Shown: positions 12,001 to 18,211, counted from the first letter of the stretch. The stretch is 64,000 nt of DNA from Ruminococcus flavefaciens (GCA_902760805.1 CACWHY010000008.1:1-64000), one strand, 5' to 3'. Notes: a model not told the origin generated them from the sequence alone. Numbers and translations: made by a program.

Positions 12001-12171
12001 GACGTTTGGCGCACCCCAGCCGAAACCGGGCATACCAAAGCCAAAGAATGGCGTGTCAGCTCTCGCAGGAAGCGAGAAAAGATCTGACGGCACGCTCATG
12101 ATGACCATAGCCAAAGCAAGCAAGATACTCAGCGCTCTTTTGCGAACGGCTGCTGCTTTACTTTTTTGCAT
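1..12171 (-). CDS. Giant secreted repeat adhesin (DUF11 plus SpaA/Cna-B-like domains), C-terminus cut by window edge
   Basis: One open frame runs from an ATG at 12171 to base 1: 4,057 codons with no stop. GGGGG lies 7 nt before the start. Residues 1-39 are a signal peptide (basic N-end, Leu/Ala-rich core, cleavage near PARADT). Residues about 40-2000 form beta-rich DUF11-like units with recurrent V-S-N-T/N-G motifs ('YRIVVSNTGTTDLKDVFLED' near residue 500). About 2030-2650 hold four pilin-like units starting 'ITVNKTY', 'IEVEKTL', 'LDVTKNY', 'LTVTKYL'. About 2700-3920 hold nine SpaA/Cna-B-like units starting with forms of 'ISKxDxxG...ELxGAxLTL' and ending near E-N/D-x-x-P-x-G-Y, the Lys and Glu setting expected for isopeptide bonds. 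A Thr/Glu linker follows. This is a surface or secreted fibrous adhesin, and its anchor (sortase signal or dockerin) lies outside the window. The ligand is unknown. Confidence 0.9.
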   Translation of the reverse strand, partial: MQKSKAAAVRKRALSILLALAMVIMSVPSDLFSLPARADTPFFGFGMPGFGWGAPNVLTNATVKFKDSSGTNITSVESGEAFKMVITISGNNAISNGSTSYMLEVPDSILLTNFRGNGFTNGAKYNGYTLRYDPATGKRYVEFSVKNGSTQTIQLSGMFANGITEDGTVANVKLVTNDIWRLSTTGSITAKSNLSWNDDKSTSTASLESKDFATGTAEFKLSAAPSGPSSETGVLWADKLEFTDTIVLPAGLTFKSADDVKAALSISGVTIESVTLSGSDTAVVKWTKNNTNTQDGVPYAEMDPFSADATLALNCIQADDSFTGGKLKNTLDVKAYGYNSDTPKDLGEKSAEIPIKASQPDVSDLKKTLVNVETGKSYAMSGDTVTFNIRNTNTGGKALSNFSITDVVSDDLTFVEFVNKDSTADVTFTGTTINVASFAPGETIDVDVVCRVKDGAAAGNGSNTATNSENFSSTAYVPIKSAKDALDISKTADTAQILSGVDKIVTYRIVVSNTGTTDLKDVFLEDNLAAAFPVNSELLSAEASNGVAISLENFLSGSGVNIGDLASEESVTITLRVKLNAEGEENAPINNNASASCDAPTNPGTKLVAQDDAVIKVHVGQPNITANKTGYVLVNDEQGNTSRKSFYQNGAVALGETQDIIYTITVGNNGEAAAKQVIIDDEDIADLTDKLETPPTFTLSLDGNEEPIPGLPYTIENLAVNSTAIVTVKFADVSKELTISEADSEFLKNDATVKNGDTTKNISDTVEVRRAEAILGINKFSNYPTYTEGHYKSNSMNMPSDVEFEGREGRLEWYHIKVSNSGTQSTGRLKLEDQLPDWIEEPIWTIDLETADGARELKGPWPESGIVELDSLKPGQAHEIEIWGYMKDGTTGAKSNTAYVTDEDTDEVIQSSVDITQTEFQPGSFEKTADVADSNSAHGKFIDVSGGTITYELKYTGNNYIQIDDSNRFPFGITFTDYLPMYQDESGGDVLNIKSVKLVFDDPDTNETITREIPSKEYLLDGNKLTYVFDKNTNPSMHLCKSFAKLVIEYKVGDLNTVKDGAPTELVNNGQLNMAGKQFNSEVTTPVIDKNAMKVDKFAKQEGSLDSVPDKLSGGIIDEELGHVGCGKDIIYYITVTNNSKKDWNKLNIYDEFTGEMKLYNDMEWVVADTSGDGIFTKGDKFSTTGNGRGTSTSSTKDTANSYSAELRMIASQEGSNYYEGGVSESGYTKDKNGFTLEVASDNAPVLKAGSSVTFAYKLTTHDKPFYTNGNIFTKGTNDVYTSYSGTVESLKNEPNSTPFHDGIKYDGSSPSLFKSIGDITVDPLDLDVTGNMSFFVRGTGLSSEKKESSVDLESSTAADDLAALEFDYGLALVNKTDESNKFDYGENIVYVFEDAVPDGMVLVENSVQAFHGGVNMKDDGSFAFKDYSGQNDAFAYVHKAYQPGIIDTDNRIPSDKVSIEYDGSKAKIVIRDTSLNWTSNSNSSDPIVVIYTLKLSDNKIQEILASKAAGDAVNEVLTNTAIAKLYKNYGTPSQVDVTQSNTTEADLKFQEETIAPGVEKEGESVSDVIMPDNNWGNGAKWTIRVSNNDDDELEIVDMAGFTVKDTIPVGSRFYGLACDEAISISDTTPGTFPEDEYADAMKASWTASTGAAGEIDAYFYDENGTKGDKVTSPNGTGGKIIGFRFDEGTLTLKKGEYVDITFYTSNADYDAELDSWITPVGSVTNHVDVTFDDGFSNKTVKKGTYEGNKTVWAEATEQIGGINTLSYKSINYPTPEKISDYEKIGEEYLNNGYGDEIKHDSTTDRFDPEDTEEYGRVVQGLQGDIVHYTLNVKNGAKATSRDGSALSAGDSCMENITIIDRLPYVGDKGVITYERGSAFPVELLPSSIAVSVRTDGSTDTPLDPSQYTVSYSSDDPVLDEYSGDWAGKNDLMTWDDEYDVTKTTFRIVISDEIMLPPGGYVTVEFNGKVSPFTDVTAKSTQDAIENNKVAWNSFAYSYKTHDTKTGLSWDDTVVSEPAMVGVWVKESEAKITVNKTYKTNSTEENTFWFSLFTKDGDTFKPYGTPKSLTMTGSEEGNTETLEFNNLVPTETLYVFETDKEGNILKSTPEQKITYNGTEFVSEDTEVENKAEKFNASFMNGTSDSESMIFDGSTLTLTGKAAAKGNVINISYSNGMANVTVNEGSASETFSLNPWAWPTPVTTASYTCASDDDVVISGINDNFNITVNSGAVSLNVDITNELIVGTIEVEKTLIPAYNGTKDTFYFGAFLCDAEGKLLKDGESYRREGDIQSVTIQGKTAGSPVKGEKITFHNLPIAEEGSYYAILETNAKGVIAQEAITPGDKIANDYVYEAESGRQYDAQGDSPISLSKDDNVGNSYITNEELKIFKLDVTKNYDGSDAAEKSFRVGVFEIPEENDILRKADPTDEELETLDAIDRTDLSSFALYKSMTANIKDGETASFDIPEDGAYYVFELDADDKPIAHGTKIENYTVLYSDGAQIIQSEDSDEYIASYMPVSLSADHTSESVSITNTTKTIQPELTVTKYLAIDGYTAATGVTQFNMGVFRAATYTADEAAEYNSGKPESEQVKAGAPKFDENGDLVLEPVEVETEDANGNITDPSTTFSVTVEAANGKTTSSSVKVLLPEMSLADFAPITYYVYEVDDEGKPIGSGQTVDTQITGADEAKAIVSYDSEGGVVFSQTNTSDSAAVLNAVSRETQVSFLKWNEEGDQLEGAILQLTKEGGFGEAEFPANAVMAGETIRSTGDEPQSFTVAENSAAWLTDGTPFTVKNLPDGTYTLNELFAPGEYSKAGEKTFTISGGYIDTEESVSDDLYSFTANSVSVTNKISAGPTLTISKVGINGEDEVNGATITIEGNFDAADITDVSGEGAPRVDITDGKITWVSNGTDVVIQGLPQGTYTLTETAEDKITDENGNVYTVIDTSLTFDIAEDGTASVSEGNKGNIVTDTTTSEGYLVESDKITVCDAVRDDTVIISKRDAGGAEIANAELIIFRYDDSSYETKQTLTAEDITDISITRGETSLEAKIKDGGLTFALTEAGKSTVIKGLEDGFYELHEQTAPENYAVATDIRFEIRNGEVYLISAETTGATSTKLDDRTIVMTDESLYDVKISKLDAVTGSNVEGAELKLEKVGTVAKNNDETYSQTFYQVGEEKLISEWTSDGNDYEVNVTDGVYKLTEVTSPDGYDVAEDIYFVVYEGQVIYSSSDKPLSDITAKDFGNKVEMLDKPTKASISKQDTAGSEELPGAKLTITAPEDADLSRVYALNNEITIEGNKITFISKDEATEIYGLPEGVYTLEEDTAPLGYKVNSEAVTFDVDVFSYVSTEEGIGSSAAMVDELMTANISKRSITGQNELDGAMLTIKALDEQDLKDVTAYYIVTGEDYEISTDATTSVVTREYTSTATSVVQARNADGSAKTDESGEPITEEHVTEITFQSGNAETILSRLWPGRYELIENTAPAGYDKLDGTIKFTIDKLGIITIDEAPDGHSELDGSTVIMRDDAIISISKMDITGQAELKGAKLTLTGVDSEGASITFDKSAVDLGDEADFTDNTDTSKLEWKSGLSATTIKNLPDGTYTLHESADTEGGKLVKLTDASGTEAEYTVIESDLTFTVKDGMIVADDQFLQRDDEADNTSDSYYAVEEGNMIYACDSMFTRSLQISKQAAAEGGAVNVEGAELTLTNDTLTNNDWERIIRANGTKLTAVYDEDDSEKIIGVKYISTAADDTIIGLPDGDYSLKETASPDGLLKINSTFEFNISGAKISATSSVTEGNSKIEATEGSTRIVVLDDISKITITKTFETVGTTMPVATLQLTMLSADKSAEKPDSLFGNAIWTDDEPITWTTEESNPMVLTGLLDGRYVLSEIRVPEAYYKADDIYFVIRDGKAYLETADEETRTVADEPFDPEMINVATTTSTTTTTTTETTTTTTETTTTTTETTTTTTETTTTETTTTTTETTTTETTTTTTETTTTETTTTTTETTTTETTTTTTETTVTTTTETTTVTTTSTTVTTKTIVIDKVAVNGDDEIKLDEEN
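67..375 (-). repeat. Thr/Glu-rich low-complexity linker repeat in the adhesin
   Basis: About 100 codons of almost only Thr with regularly placed Glu, in units of E-T(4) and E-T(6), encoded by a tandem 12-21 bp degenerate DNA repeat. Such linkers act as stalks in surface proteins and cellulosome scaffolds. The frame stays open through it and ends in a non-repetitive stretch (TIVIDKVAVNGDDEIKLDEE) at the edge. Confidence 0.85.
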
Positions 12172-12276
12172 AGCATTTCCCCCTTTTTATAAATTTAACA
12201 GCCGGCCCAAGATGTTTGTAATATATTCTAAAGACCAGCTGTTATTTATGATAAATACTATTGCATTTATATAATC

Positions 12277-12305
12277 ATTATACTATATTATTGTACGAAA
12301 GTCAA
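12277..12305 (-). promoter_or_regulatory. Sigma-A promoter of the giant adhesin
   Basis: Minus-strand TTGACT (12305-12300), 17 nt spacer, TATAAT (12282-12277). It gives a 5' leader of about 100 nt before the ATG at 12171. The leader is AT-rich and I saw no clear riboswitch in it. Confidence 0.8.
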
Positions 12306-12433
12306 CGTAATAGGAAAAATATGCATATTATTGTGAAACTTTGGAGTTATCAACAAAGCGCATAAAAAAATATTGTAGGAGATCACAGAAAAAAGTTACT
12401 GCCAGTAGATTACAAACCGAATTATACAGTCAT

Positions 12434-12462
12434 AAAGAAAAAAGCTCCGCAAAAAGCGGAGC
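12434..12462 (-). terminator. Intrinsic terminator after the CPBP protease gene
   Basis: Minus strand: GCTCCGC - TTTTT - GCGGAGC stem-loop followed by a T-rich tail (12443-12434). It closes the transcript of the gene at 12489-13148 before the adhesin promoter. Confidence 0.85.
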
Positions 12463-12488
12463 AGAGCGACCCTATTATAATAGTATAC

Positions 12489-13148
12489 TCACCTCAGGCA
12501 CATGATCAGCAGGTCCCACCAGAAGTGGAGCAGCGCCGGAAAGATGATATTTTTGGTTTTAACGAAGGAAAAGCTGAACACGAAGCTGAGAAAAACTATT
12601 GAAAGGAAGGCGCCGCTGGTCATATTGCTGACGAAGCTGCCGTGGAGGATCCAGGTGGGGAAGTGGATCACAAGGAACATCAGGCCGTTGAGAAGGAAGG
12701 CCTGCCACATTTTATCCTCTTTGTATATTGAGTTCAGCAGCCAGCCACGGAACACGATCTCCTCATTAAAGCCCACGAATAGGTACACCGGCACCAGCAG
12801 CGGAGTAAAGTCCTCCGCAAGTGCGATCTTTCCGCTCTGGCGATACTTGATCATGAGAATATAGACTGTGAAAGCGGCAAAAATGGCTAAAAACAGGTAG
12901 GTTCCCTTCTTCGGAGCGAGAATGTCCTTCTTCACATAGAGCCTGTCGCCATACCTTTTCATCATAAAAACAGCAGGTATCGACCAGATGACCGTCTTGA
13001 AAATGCCGTCCTGGATAAGGTCTGAAACACCTGTGCTGAAGCTCTCCTCAAGCCTCCCGGAGACCAGGGCTACCTGTAGAGCCCAGGCCGCTAGCAAGCA
13101 TAAATAATACAGAATGTAGATTTTTATAGTGCGTTTTTCTTTTAACAT
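12489..13148 (-). CDS. CPBP family intramembrane glutamic endopeptidase (CAAX-protease-like)
   Basis: 219 aa with six to eight hydrophobic segments. It shows the CPBP signature: NEEIVFRGWL (motif 1, paired Glu and Arg), a second motif VIHFPTW with the metal or water-binding His, and HFWWD near the C-terminus. The family includes eukaryotic CAAX endopeptidases and bacterial proteins linked to bacteriocin immunity or processing. The substrate here is unknown. It sits 9 nt downstream of the DUF2461 gene on the same strand and probably shares its transcript; a terminator follows. Confidence 0.85.
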   Translation of the reverse strand: MLKEKRTIKIYILYYLCLLAAWALQVALVSGRLEESFSTGVSDLIQDGIFKTVIWSIPAVFMMKRYGDRLYVKKDILAPKKGTYLFLAIFAAFTVYILMIKYRQSGKIALAEDFTPLLVPVYLFVGFNEEIVFRGWLLNSIYKEDKMWQAFLLNGLMFLVIHFPTWILHGSFVSNMTSGAFLSIVFLSFVFSFSFVKTKNIIFPALLHFWWDLLIMCLR

Positions 13149-13157
13149 GATCTTACC

Positions 13158-13895
13158 TCACCACATGAAATCTTGTGTTGGAGCCTTGACCATTTCGGGT
13201 CCGGGCTCCTCTGGAACGTCCTCCTGGATCAGCGCCTTGGACAGCTCTTCGATTTGGATTAGCTCATGGAAATAGTCGTTGAGCGGCCGCAGCGCCTGAA
13301 AGAGTTCGCTGGCGTGTTCGGCTATTTTTCGGGAAAAAAGCTCGTTTCTGTCCTCCACCTTCAGGTACACAGACAGCCCCTTTTTCCGGAAGAACTCCTC
13401 CGCCTCCGGCACGGTGCAGGGCTTGCGGCGCTTGTATTCCTCCCCGTCCACTGTGACGCCGAAGGAGCTTTTCAGCTCCCGGATCATGCTGAGAAAGGGC
13501 TTCGGATCCTCGGTAAGCTGGCTGCGGAAGCGCTCCATAATCACGGCATCGGGCTTCGCAATGCGAAATCCGAACTCAGCCCCCTCGGGTGAGAGCTCGA
13601 AATAGAGGGTGGGAGTCTTGCTCCACCACATTGCATTATACCGAACGTATATCCACATCACGTCCCGGTAGTGCAGATAGGGCGGGAAATTTGCGTCCCG
13701 ATAGATCCGCCCCACCTTGTACATCATGTCCTCAGTTTCCGCAAACGGGGCGAAGAGCTCCTCGCCCAGCTCCTTTAGCGGAGTTTGTATACTGCTGGTA
13801 TATATTTCCTTTCGTGGCTCAAACCATTCCTTGCTGTTGTTGAGCCTGATCCCCATCAGGAAGTCAAGAGCTTCCTGGGAAAATCCGTTGAACAT
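13158..13895 (-). CDS. DUF2461 family protein
   Basis: 245 aa, the usual length for the family. The start MFNGFSQEALDFLMGIRLNN and the 'NSKEWFEPRKEIY' block are the typical opening of DUF2461 (TIGR02453), and 'VGRIYRDANFPPYL' matches the family's 'R-I-x-R-D-x-R-F' core. No signal peptide or membrane segment, so probably cytoplasmic. The family has no established reaction. An upstream AT-rich stretch contains TATAAT/TATACT-like hexamers near 13960-13985, overlapping the end of the lipoprotein gene. It is probably co-transcribed with the CPBP protease gene. Confidence 0.85.
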   Translation of the reverse strand: MFNGFSQEALDFLMGIRLNNSKEWFEPRKEIYTSSIQTPLKELGEELFAPFAETEDMMYKVGRIYRDANFPPYLHYRDVMWIYVRYNAMWWSKTPTLYFELSPEGAEFGFRIAKPDAVIMERFRSQLTEDPKPFLSMIRELKSSFGVTVDGEEYKRRKPCTVPEAEEFFRKKGLSVYLKVEDRNELFSRKIAEHASELFQALRPLNDYFHELIQIEELSKALIQEDVPEEPGPEMVKAPTQDFMW

Positions 13896-13969
13896 TTATA
13901 TCACTCTTTCTTGAAAACGTTTCGGCCTGCCAATGATCCAACGCTAAATATTACATTTAGTATACTGTT

Positions 13970-14938
13970 CTATTCTATTATAACAAGGGTATGCTTGCCC
14001 TCTTCAAAGGAAATGTCGGCCTGCAAATAGTCTCCCTCAAGGTGGGTCGTGAACTGATGGCTGTTGTCGTAAAACCTCATCGTATCGCAGTATTTCGGCA
14101 AAAACAGCTCCGCACATCCGCCCTCGGGCACCGTAAATGTGTAGTGCTTCTCATCGGTATTATCGACCTGAAGATCCGCCGGAGCTCCGCTGCTGTCGCA
14201 GGCGACGTAGGTCAGCCAGTCCGACTCAGCGAGGACATACTCCTCATGCAAGCCCTGGGACACCCGACATTCCTCGATATATAGGGAATCTTTCAACCTC
14301 TTCGGAGTATCTCCGTAAGTAAATCCCTCAGCCAGATCAGCCTTTTCAGTAAGTGCCTCCTGGCTGCGATAGGAGACTATGCAGCTCTCTTTATTCGGGT
14401 GTGTCAGCTTGTCAAACCAGTCAAAATTCCCCGAAAGATCGACGTTTACAGCACATACCACCAGTCTGCTCTCATACAAGACAGAGCTCAGATCCTGACC
14501 ATCAAAATACTCTCTGTATAGTTTTATCCCTTTGCCGGTATAATTCTCCGATTTAATGTTGGGATACTGACAGATCTCCACCTGTTTTGCCTCAGGAATG
14601 TGGCTTTTCACCTCATTTTCAAGGGCAGTCTGGATCTCCTCCTGCTGGAGATCATCACAGGCGTCAGAGCCGTCAAATGCCGAATATACAATGAAATCCC
14701 GGCCTTCGTGGGTCATTTCCGCTATGACGTGGTCGGTGTAGGACAGTCCGGCTTTTCCAACATAACTATCGGTCACAAGGCTCTTCAGCTGGGGAGTGAA
14801 GCCGTATTTCTCCTCAACGTATTTTATCACGTTGTCCGGCGCGATTTTCTCGCCCTCAAGCCGGCTGGCCTCCTGCTCCTTAGTCTCGCATGAGCAAAGC
14901 AAGGTCAGCGCCGCCGCTGCGCAAAAAAGCCGTTTCAC
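13970..14938 (-). CDS. Lipoprotein of unknown function, GTG start
   Basis: 322 aa. The frame is open to an ATG at 15034, but the GTG at 14938 is preferred. It has GGGAGGTG 7 nt upstream and begins a clean lipoprotein signal: VKRLFCAAAALTLLCSC, with lipobox L-C-S-C. The longer reading would place 32 residues before the signal peptide. The mature part is soluble, acidic and has about four cysteines, with no motif I recognise. It would be anchored to the outer face of the membrane. The function is unknown. Confidence 0.75.
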   Translation of the reverse strand: MKRLFCAAAALTLLCSCETKEQEASRLEGEKIAPDNVIKYVEEKYGFTPQLKSLVTDSYVGKAGLSYTDHVIAEMTHEGRDFIVYSAFDGSDACDDLQQEEIQTALENEVKSHIPEAKQVEICQYPNIKSENYTGKGIKLYREYFDGQDLSSVLYESRLVVCAVNVDLSGNFDWFDKLTHPNKESCIVSYRSQEALTEKADLAEGFTYGDTPKRLKDSLYIEECRVSQGLHEEYVLAESDWLTYVACDSSGAPADLQVDNTDEKHYTFTVPEGGCAELFLPKYCDTMRFYDNSHQFTTHLEGDYLQADISFEEGKHTLVIIE

Positions 14939-15026
14939 CTGAGCACCTCCCGTTTTTATACTATTATAACACGATCTTAGCGGAGTTTCAATAGGAGCTG
15001 TTTTCAGAGCAATATAGTACCAATTC

Positions 15027-15219
15027 TTTTCCACAATTTACTTTTTCCACTTTCAACACTGTGTTGAAAGAGGTGTTAGTTTCCACCTTATACCTGTTGA
15101 AAACTCTGTGGAAAGGGTTGAAAACAACGATATATACAGTATTTTACAGGGTGTATAAGTTGAAAACCCTGTGGATAATTGGGGAAAATGTGTAAACAAT
15201 AAAAAAGTATTGTGGAAAA
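15027..15219. other. DnaA-box-rich intergenic region, candidate DnaA-binding locus
   Basis: This gap lies between two divergent lipoprotein genes. It holds a perfect DnaA box TGTGGATAA (15170-15178), near boxes TGTGGAAAG (15107-15115), TGTGGAAAA (15211-15219) and TTTTCCACA on the other strand (15027-15035), one TGTTGAAAA (15095-15103), and a perfect 10-bp-arm palindrome around 15050-15070. Two 20-bp units starting GTTGAAAAC at 15096 and 15159 differ at only three positions and lie 63 bp apart. No gene fits here. It may be a DnaA-titration or DnaA-regulated site. Confidence 0.55.
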
Positions 15220-15257
15220 CCTGTCCGCAATAAATCTATGAAAAGGACATGATATTT

Positions 15258-15578
15258 ATGAAAAAGTATTTAGCAATATGTTCCGTTTTTTTAACAATGT
15301 TCAGCGCAGTTTCCTGCGGAGCCAACTCCGGCTACGATCACACCGACTCCTCTCGCTACGACAGCCGCTATGACGAGGACGGCCACGACGACCGCACTGA
15401 CGGGAGAAAGGACGACGCCGGGAACTATGTTAGCGACGCCGTTGACGGAGTGAAGGACGCCGGTGAGGACCTTGTCAGCGGTGTCGGCGACGCTGCCGGA
15501 GAGATCGTTGACGGCCTTGACGGGGAGGACGAGCACCCTGTGACACGGCGCTCCACCGCCAAAAAGGACCGCAAATAA
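15258..15578 (+). CDS. Small acidic lipoprotein of unknown function
   Basis: 106 aa from the ATG at 15258. An ATG at 15249 is in frame but lies only 1-2 nt after the AAAAGGA ribosome site, whereas 15258 is 11 nt away and opens a standard signal (MKKYLAICSVFLTMFSAVSC, lipobox A-V-S-C). The mature part is very rich in Asp, Gly and Arg/Tyr, with a Val-Asp-Gly repeat stretch that could form an amphipathic helix, and a basic C-end. No known domain is recognised. It is the only plus-strand gene in this stretch, and its 5' region is the DnaA-box cluster. Confidence 0.65.
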   Translation: MKKYLAICSVFLTMFSAVSCGANSGYDHTDSSRYDSRYDEDGHDDRTDGRKDDAGNYVSDAVDGVKDAGEDLVSGVGDAAGEIVDGLDGEDEHPVTRRSTAKKDRK

Positions 15579-15584
15579 AAGAAA

Positions 15585-15610
15585 ATGGCGGCCAGGATCC
15601 TGGCTGCCAT
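15585..15610. terminator. Bidirectional hairpin terminator
   Basis: Near-perfect inverted repeat ATGGCGGCCAGGA / TCCTGGCTGCCAT between convergent genes. The A-rich run before it gives a U-tail for the minus-strand dipeptidase transcript. The plus-strand tail (TTACTTATT) is weaker. Confidence 0.7.
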
Positions 15611-15617
15611 TACTTAT

Positions 15618-16898
15618 TCAGCCGCAGATCTCAACGATCGCCTGGGCCATAATTTCGGCATTTTTCAGCAGATCCTCCACGGTGATGAACTCCTCCGCTG
15701 AGTGCATATTGCCGTCATGACCGGGAAATTCCGCACCGAAGGCAACTCCGCCGGGGATCTCGTGGACGTAGGTGCCGCCGCCGATCGCAATTGCACGGCC
15801 GCTCTCGCCGGTGACCCTCTCATAGACCCGGAGCAGAGACTGCACAAATTCGCTGTTTTCGTCGGTAAAATGGGGCTCTGAGCACTCCGCAGAGTCGATG
15901 CGGAAGCCGGCCTGTTCAAGCCTTCCGCAGATCTCAGATCTGACCTGCTCAGCCCTAAAGCTGATCGGGAAGCGCACGTCCACCGCCCCTGTGAGCCGAT
16001 CGCCCTCAGTATTCAGCATGGACAGCACGCAGGTGGTCTCGCCGGAAACCTCATCAGAAAGCCGGATCCCGCAGCTTTTGCCGTTGGTCTCGCCGTGGGG
16101 GAAGAGCTCTGCCAGCCGGTCAAGAGGCGGATCTGTAACGGTTTTTCCTACAGTTTCCAGGAATTTCGTCACAGCATTCTCGCCTTTTTCCGGGGTGGAA
16201 GCGTGGGCAGAGCGGCCGCAGATCTCTCCGTCAGCAGTTTTCACGGAATACCGGCAGCTCTCAGGCACGGCATTTATCACAGTTCCGCCGTGAACTGACA
16301 CAAGCCCACCCCTTGCCGAAAAGGGAGCCGAAAAATGGAGCCGGATCATGCCTTTTTCGGCGTTGATCACGGGATATTCGCCGTCGGGAGTGAACACCAT
16401 GGGCGGCAGCTCCCTCTTTTTGCGGTAGTAAGCCAGGTCAGCGGAGCCGTTCTCCTCGTTGGTGCCGAAGATCAGCCGCACGCCTTTTTTCAGGGGGATC
16501 CCCAGATCCTTCACCGCTTTCAGGGCGAAAAGGGCTGCCACAGCCGGTCCCTTATCGTCGCAGGTGCCACGGCCGATGAGCTTCCCGTCAGTCTCACGGA
16601 GAACGAAAGGATCTCCCAGCCAGCCAGTTCCCTCCGGAACAACGTCCAGGTGGGAGAGGATCCCCAGCTGAGGATCCCTGCCAAGATCCGCTGAGCCGGC
16701 GTAGTTTTCAACGTTTTCCACAGAAAAGCCGTACTCCCGGCACTTGTCCAGCATGATGCTGAGGGCTCTGGCGGGCTCTTTTCCGAAGGGAGCGCCTTCC
16801 TCGGCCTCTCCCTGAACGCTGGGAACGGCCACCAGCTCTCTCAGGAGCCGGATCATCTCGTCCTTGTGGGACCAAATATAGTTCTTTATCTCAGACAT
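15618..16898 (-). CDS. pepV: M20 family (PepV/Sapep-like) metal-dependent dipeptidase
   Basis: 426 aa. The start is set at 16898 (MSEIKNYIW) because the upstream in-frame ATG at 16910 is part of the GGAGG ribosome site. It shows the M20 metal-site motifs: LSHLDVVPEG (His and Asp), GRGTCDDKGP (bridging Asp), GTNEENGSAD (catalytic Glu-Glu) and a late His in GHDGNMHSAEEF. The large insertion between motifs is the lid domain of PepV/Sapep proteins, which cleave dipeptides in the cytoplasm with two metal ions. The neighbours give no pathway hint. The ugpC-type gene upstream is closed by its own terminator, so this gene is probably transcribed alone. Confidence 0.9.
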   Translation of the reverse strand: MSEIKNYIWSHKDEMIRLLRELVAVPSVQGEAEEGAPFGKEPARALSIMLDKCREYGFSVENVENYAGSADLGRDPQLGILSHLDVVPEGTGWLGDPFVLRETDGKLIGRGTCDDKGPAVAALFALKAVKDLGIPLKKGVRLIFGTNEENGSADLAYYRKKRELPPMVFTPDGEYPVINAEKGMIRLHFSAPFSARGGLVSVHGGTVINAVPESCRYSVKTADGEICGRSAHASTPEKGENAVTKFLETVGKTVTDPPLDRLAELFPHGETNGKSCGIRLSDEVSGETTCVLSMLNTEGDRLTGAVDVRFPISFRAEQVRSEICGRLEQAGFRIDSAECSEPHFTDENSEFVQSLLRVYERVTGESGRAIAIGGGTYVHEIPGGVAFGAEFPGHDGNMHSAEEFITVEDLLKNAEIMAQAIVEICG

Positions 16899-16915
16899 AA
16901 TGACCTCCATAACGC

Positions 16916-16940
16916 AAAAAACCGCAGAATGCTCTGCGGT
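16916..16940 (-). terminator. Intrinsic terminator after the ABC ATPase gene
   Basis: Minus strand ACCGCAG - AGCATT - CTGCGGT hairpin followed by TTTTTT. It separates the ATPase gene from the dipeptidase gene. Confidence 0.85.
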
Positions 16941-17008
16941 CTCTTGCCTGACGGTATTGCCTTGATACCGCCAGTAGAAAGAAAGGATAAATATGAAAAG
17001 TGAATATA

Positions 17009-18148
17009 TCAGTTAACAATAGCTCTTTCTGTTTCCTTGTCGAAGATGTGGATCCTGTTGGGATCGATAGCGATCTTGATCTCATCTCCGGGTCTAGCTG
17101 TAGATCTGGGGCTAACTCTAGCAGTCAGCGGGATACCCTCGCAGAGGAGGTAGAGGTAAGTCTCAGCACCCATCATCTCAGTGATCTCGACATAAGTGTC
17201 GATAACGCCTGTAGAAGCGTTGGAGAGGTACATCTCCTCATCGTGGAGGCTCTCAGGACGAACGCCCAGGATGATCTCCTTGCCAACATAGTTGCCCAGC
17301 TCGTCATTGACCTTAGCCTCAGGAACGATGATCTGGTACTTTACGCCACGCTGAGTCTTGGAATCCTCTGAGCCGAACTCAACGATGTACTGGCCGTACT
17401 CTTCCTTGAGAGTAGCGTCGATGAAGTTCATCTGAGGTGAGCCAAGGAATCCGGCAACGAACTTGTTTACAGGATTCTCATAGAGGTTCTGAGGAGTATC
17501 TACCTGCTGAACGAAACCGTCCTTCATACAAACGATACGGTCGCCCATTGTCATAGCCTCAGTCTGGTCATGAGTTACATAGATGAATGTAGTACCCAGC
17601 TTCTTGTGGATCTTAGCGATCTCAGTTCTCATCTGAGCACGGAGCTTAGCGTCCAGGTTGGACAGAGGCTCGTCGAGGAGGAATACCTTAGGGCTACGAA
17701 CGATACAACGTCCCAGAGCAACTCTCTGACGCTGACCACCTGACATAGCCTTAGGCTTTCTGTCCAGGAGGTGAGTAAGGTCGAGGATCTTAGCAGCCTC
17801 GTTTACCTTTCTCTCGATCTCGTCCTTAGGAACCTTACGGAGCTTGAGTCCGAAAGCCATGTTATCGAAAACAGTCATATGAGGATACAGAGCGTAGTTC
17901 TGGAAAACCATTGCGATATCTCTGTCCTTAGGAGCAATATCATTTACAAGGCGGTCACCGATGTACAGCTCGCCCTCGGAGATCTCCTCCAGTCCGGCGA
18001 TCATACGAAGAGTAGTTGACTTTCCGCAGCCGGAAGGTCCAACGAGTACGATGAACTCCTTGTCTCTTATCTCTAAATTAACATCTGAAACAGCAACAAC
18101 GCCGCCCGGATATTTCTTATAAATGCCTTTAAGTGTTAAGCCTGCCAT
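17009..18148 (-). CDS. ugpC: Carbohydrate ABC transporter ATP-binding protein (UgpC/MsmK type), orphan
   Basis: 379 aa. Walker [11 protein letters not shown]-loop [11 protein letters not shown], signature [13 protein letters not shown], Walker [15 protein letters not shown] and switch His in THDQTEA, followed by the C-terminal TOBE/MalK-like regulatory domain. No permease or binding-protein gene is adjacent, and terminators isolate it. In many Firmicutes such a lone MsmK/UgpC subunit energises several different sugar importers, which would suit a polysaccharide degrader. Codon use is strongly biased to preferred codons, suggesting high expression. GGAGG lies 10 nt before the ATG. Confidence 0.93.
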   Translation of the reverse strand: MAGLTLKGIYKKYPGGVVAVSDVNLEIRDKEFIVLVGPSGCGKSTTLRMIAGLEEISEGELYIGDRLVNDIAPKDRDIAMVFQNYALYPHMTVFDNMAFGLKLRKVPKDEIERKVNEAAKILDLTHLLDRKPKAMSGGQRQRVALGRCIVRSPKVFLLDEPLSNLDAKLRAQMRTEIAKIHKKLGTTFIYVTHDQTEAMTMGDRIVCMKDGFVQQVDTPQNLYENPVNKFVAGFLGSPQMNFIDATLKEEYGQYIVEFGSEDSKTQRGVKYQIIVPEAKVNDELGNYVGKEIILGVRPESLHDEEMYLSNASTGVIDTYVEITEMMGAETYLYLLCEGIPLTARVSPRSTARPGDEIKIAIDPNRIHIFDKETERAIVN

Positions 18149-18211
18149 TTGATCCAGTCCTCCAATTCAATTTTTCTGCTGATATTTCAACACAGTATCA
18201 GCTATGATAAT

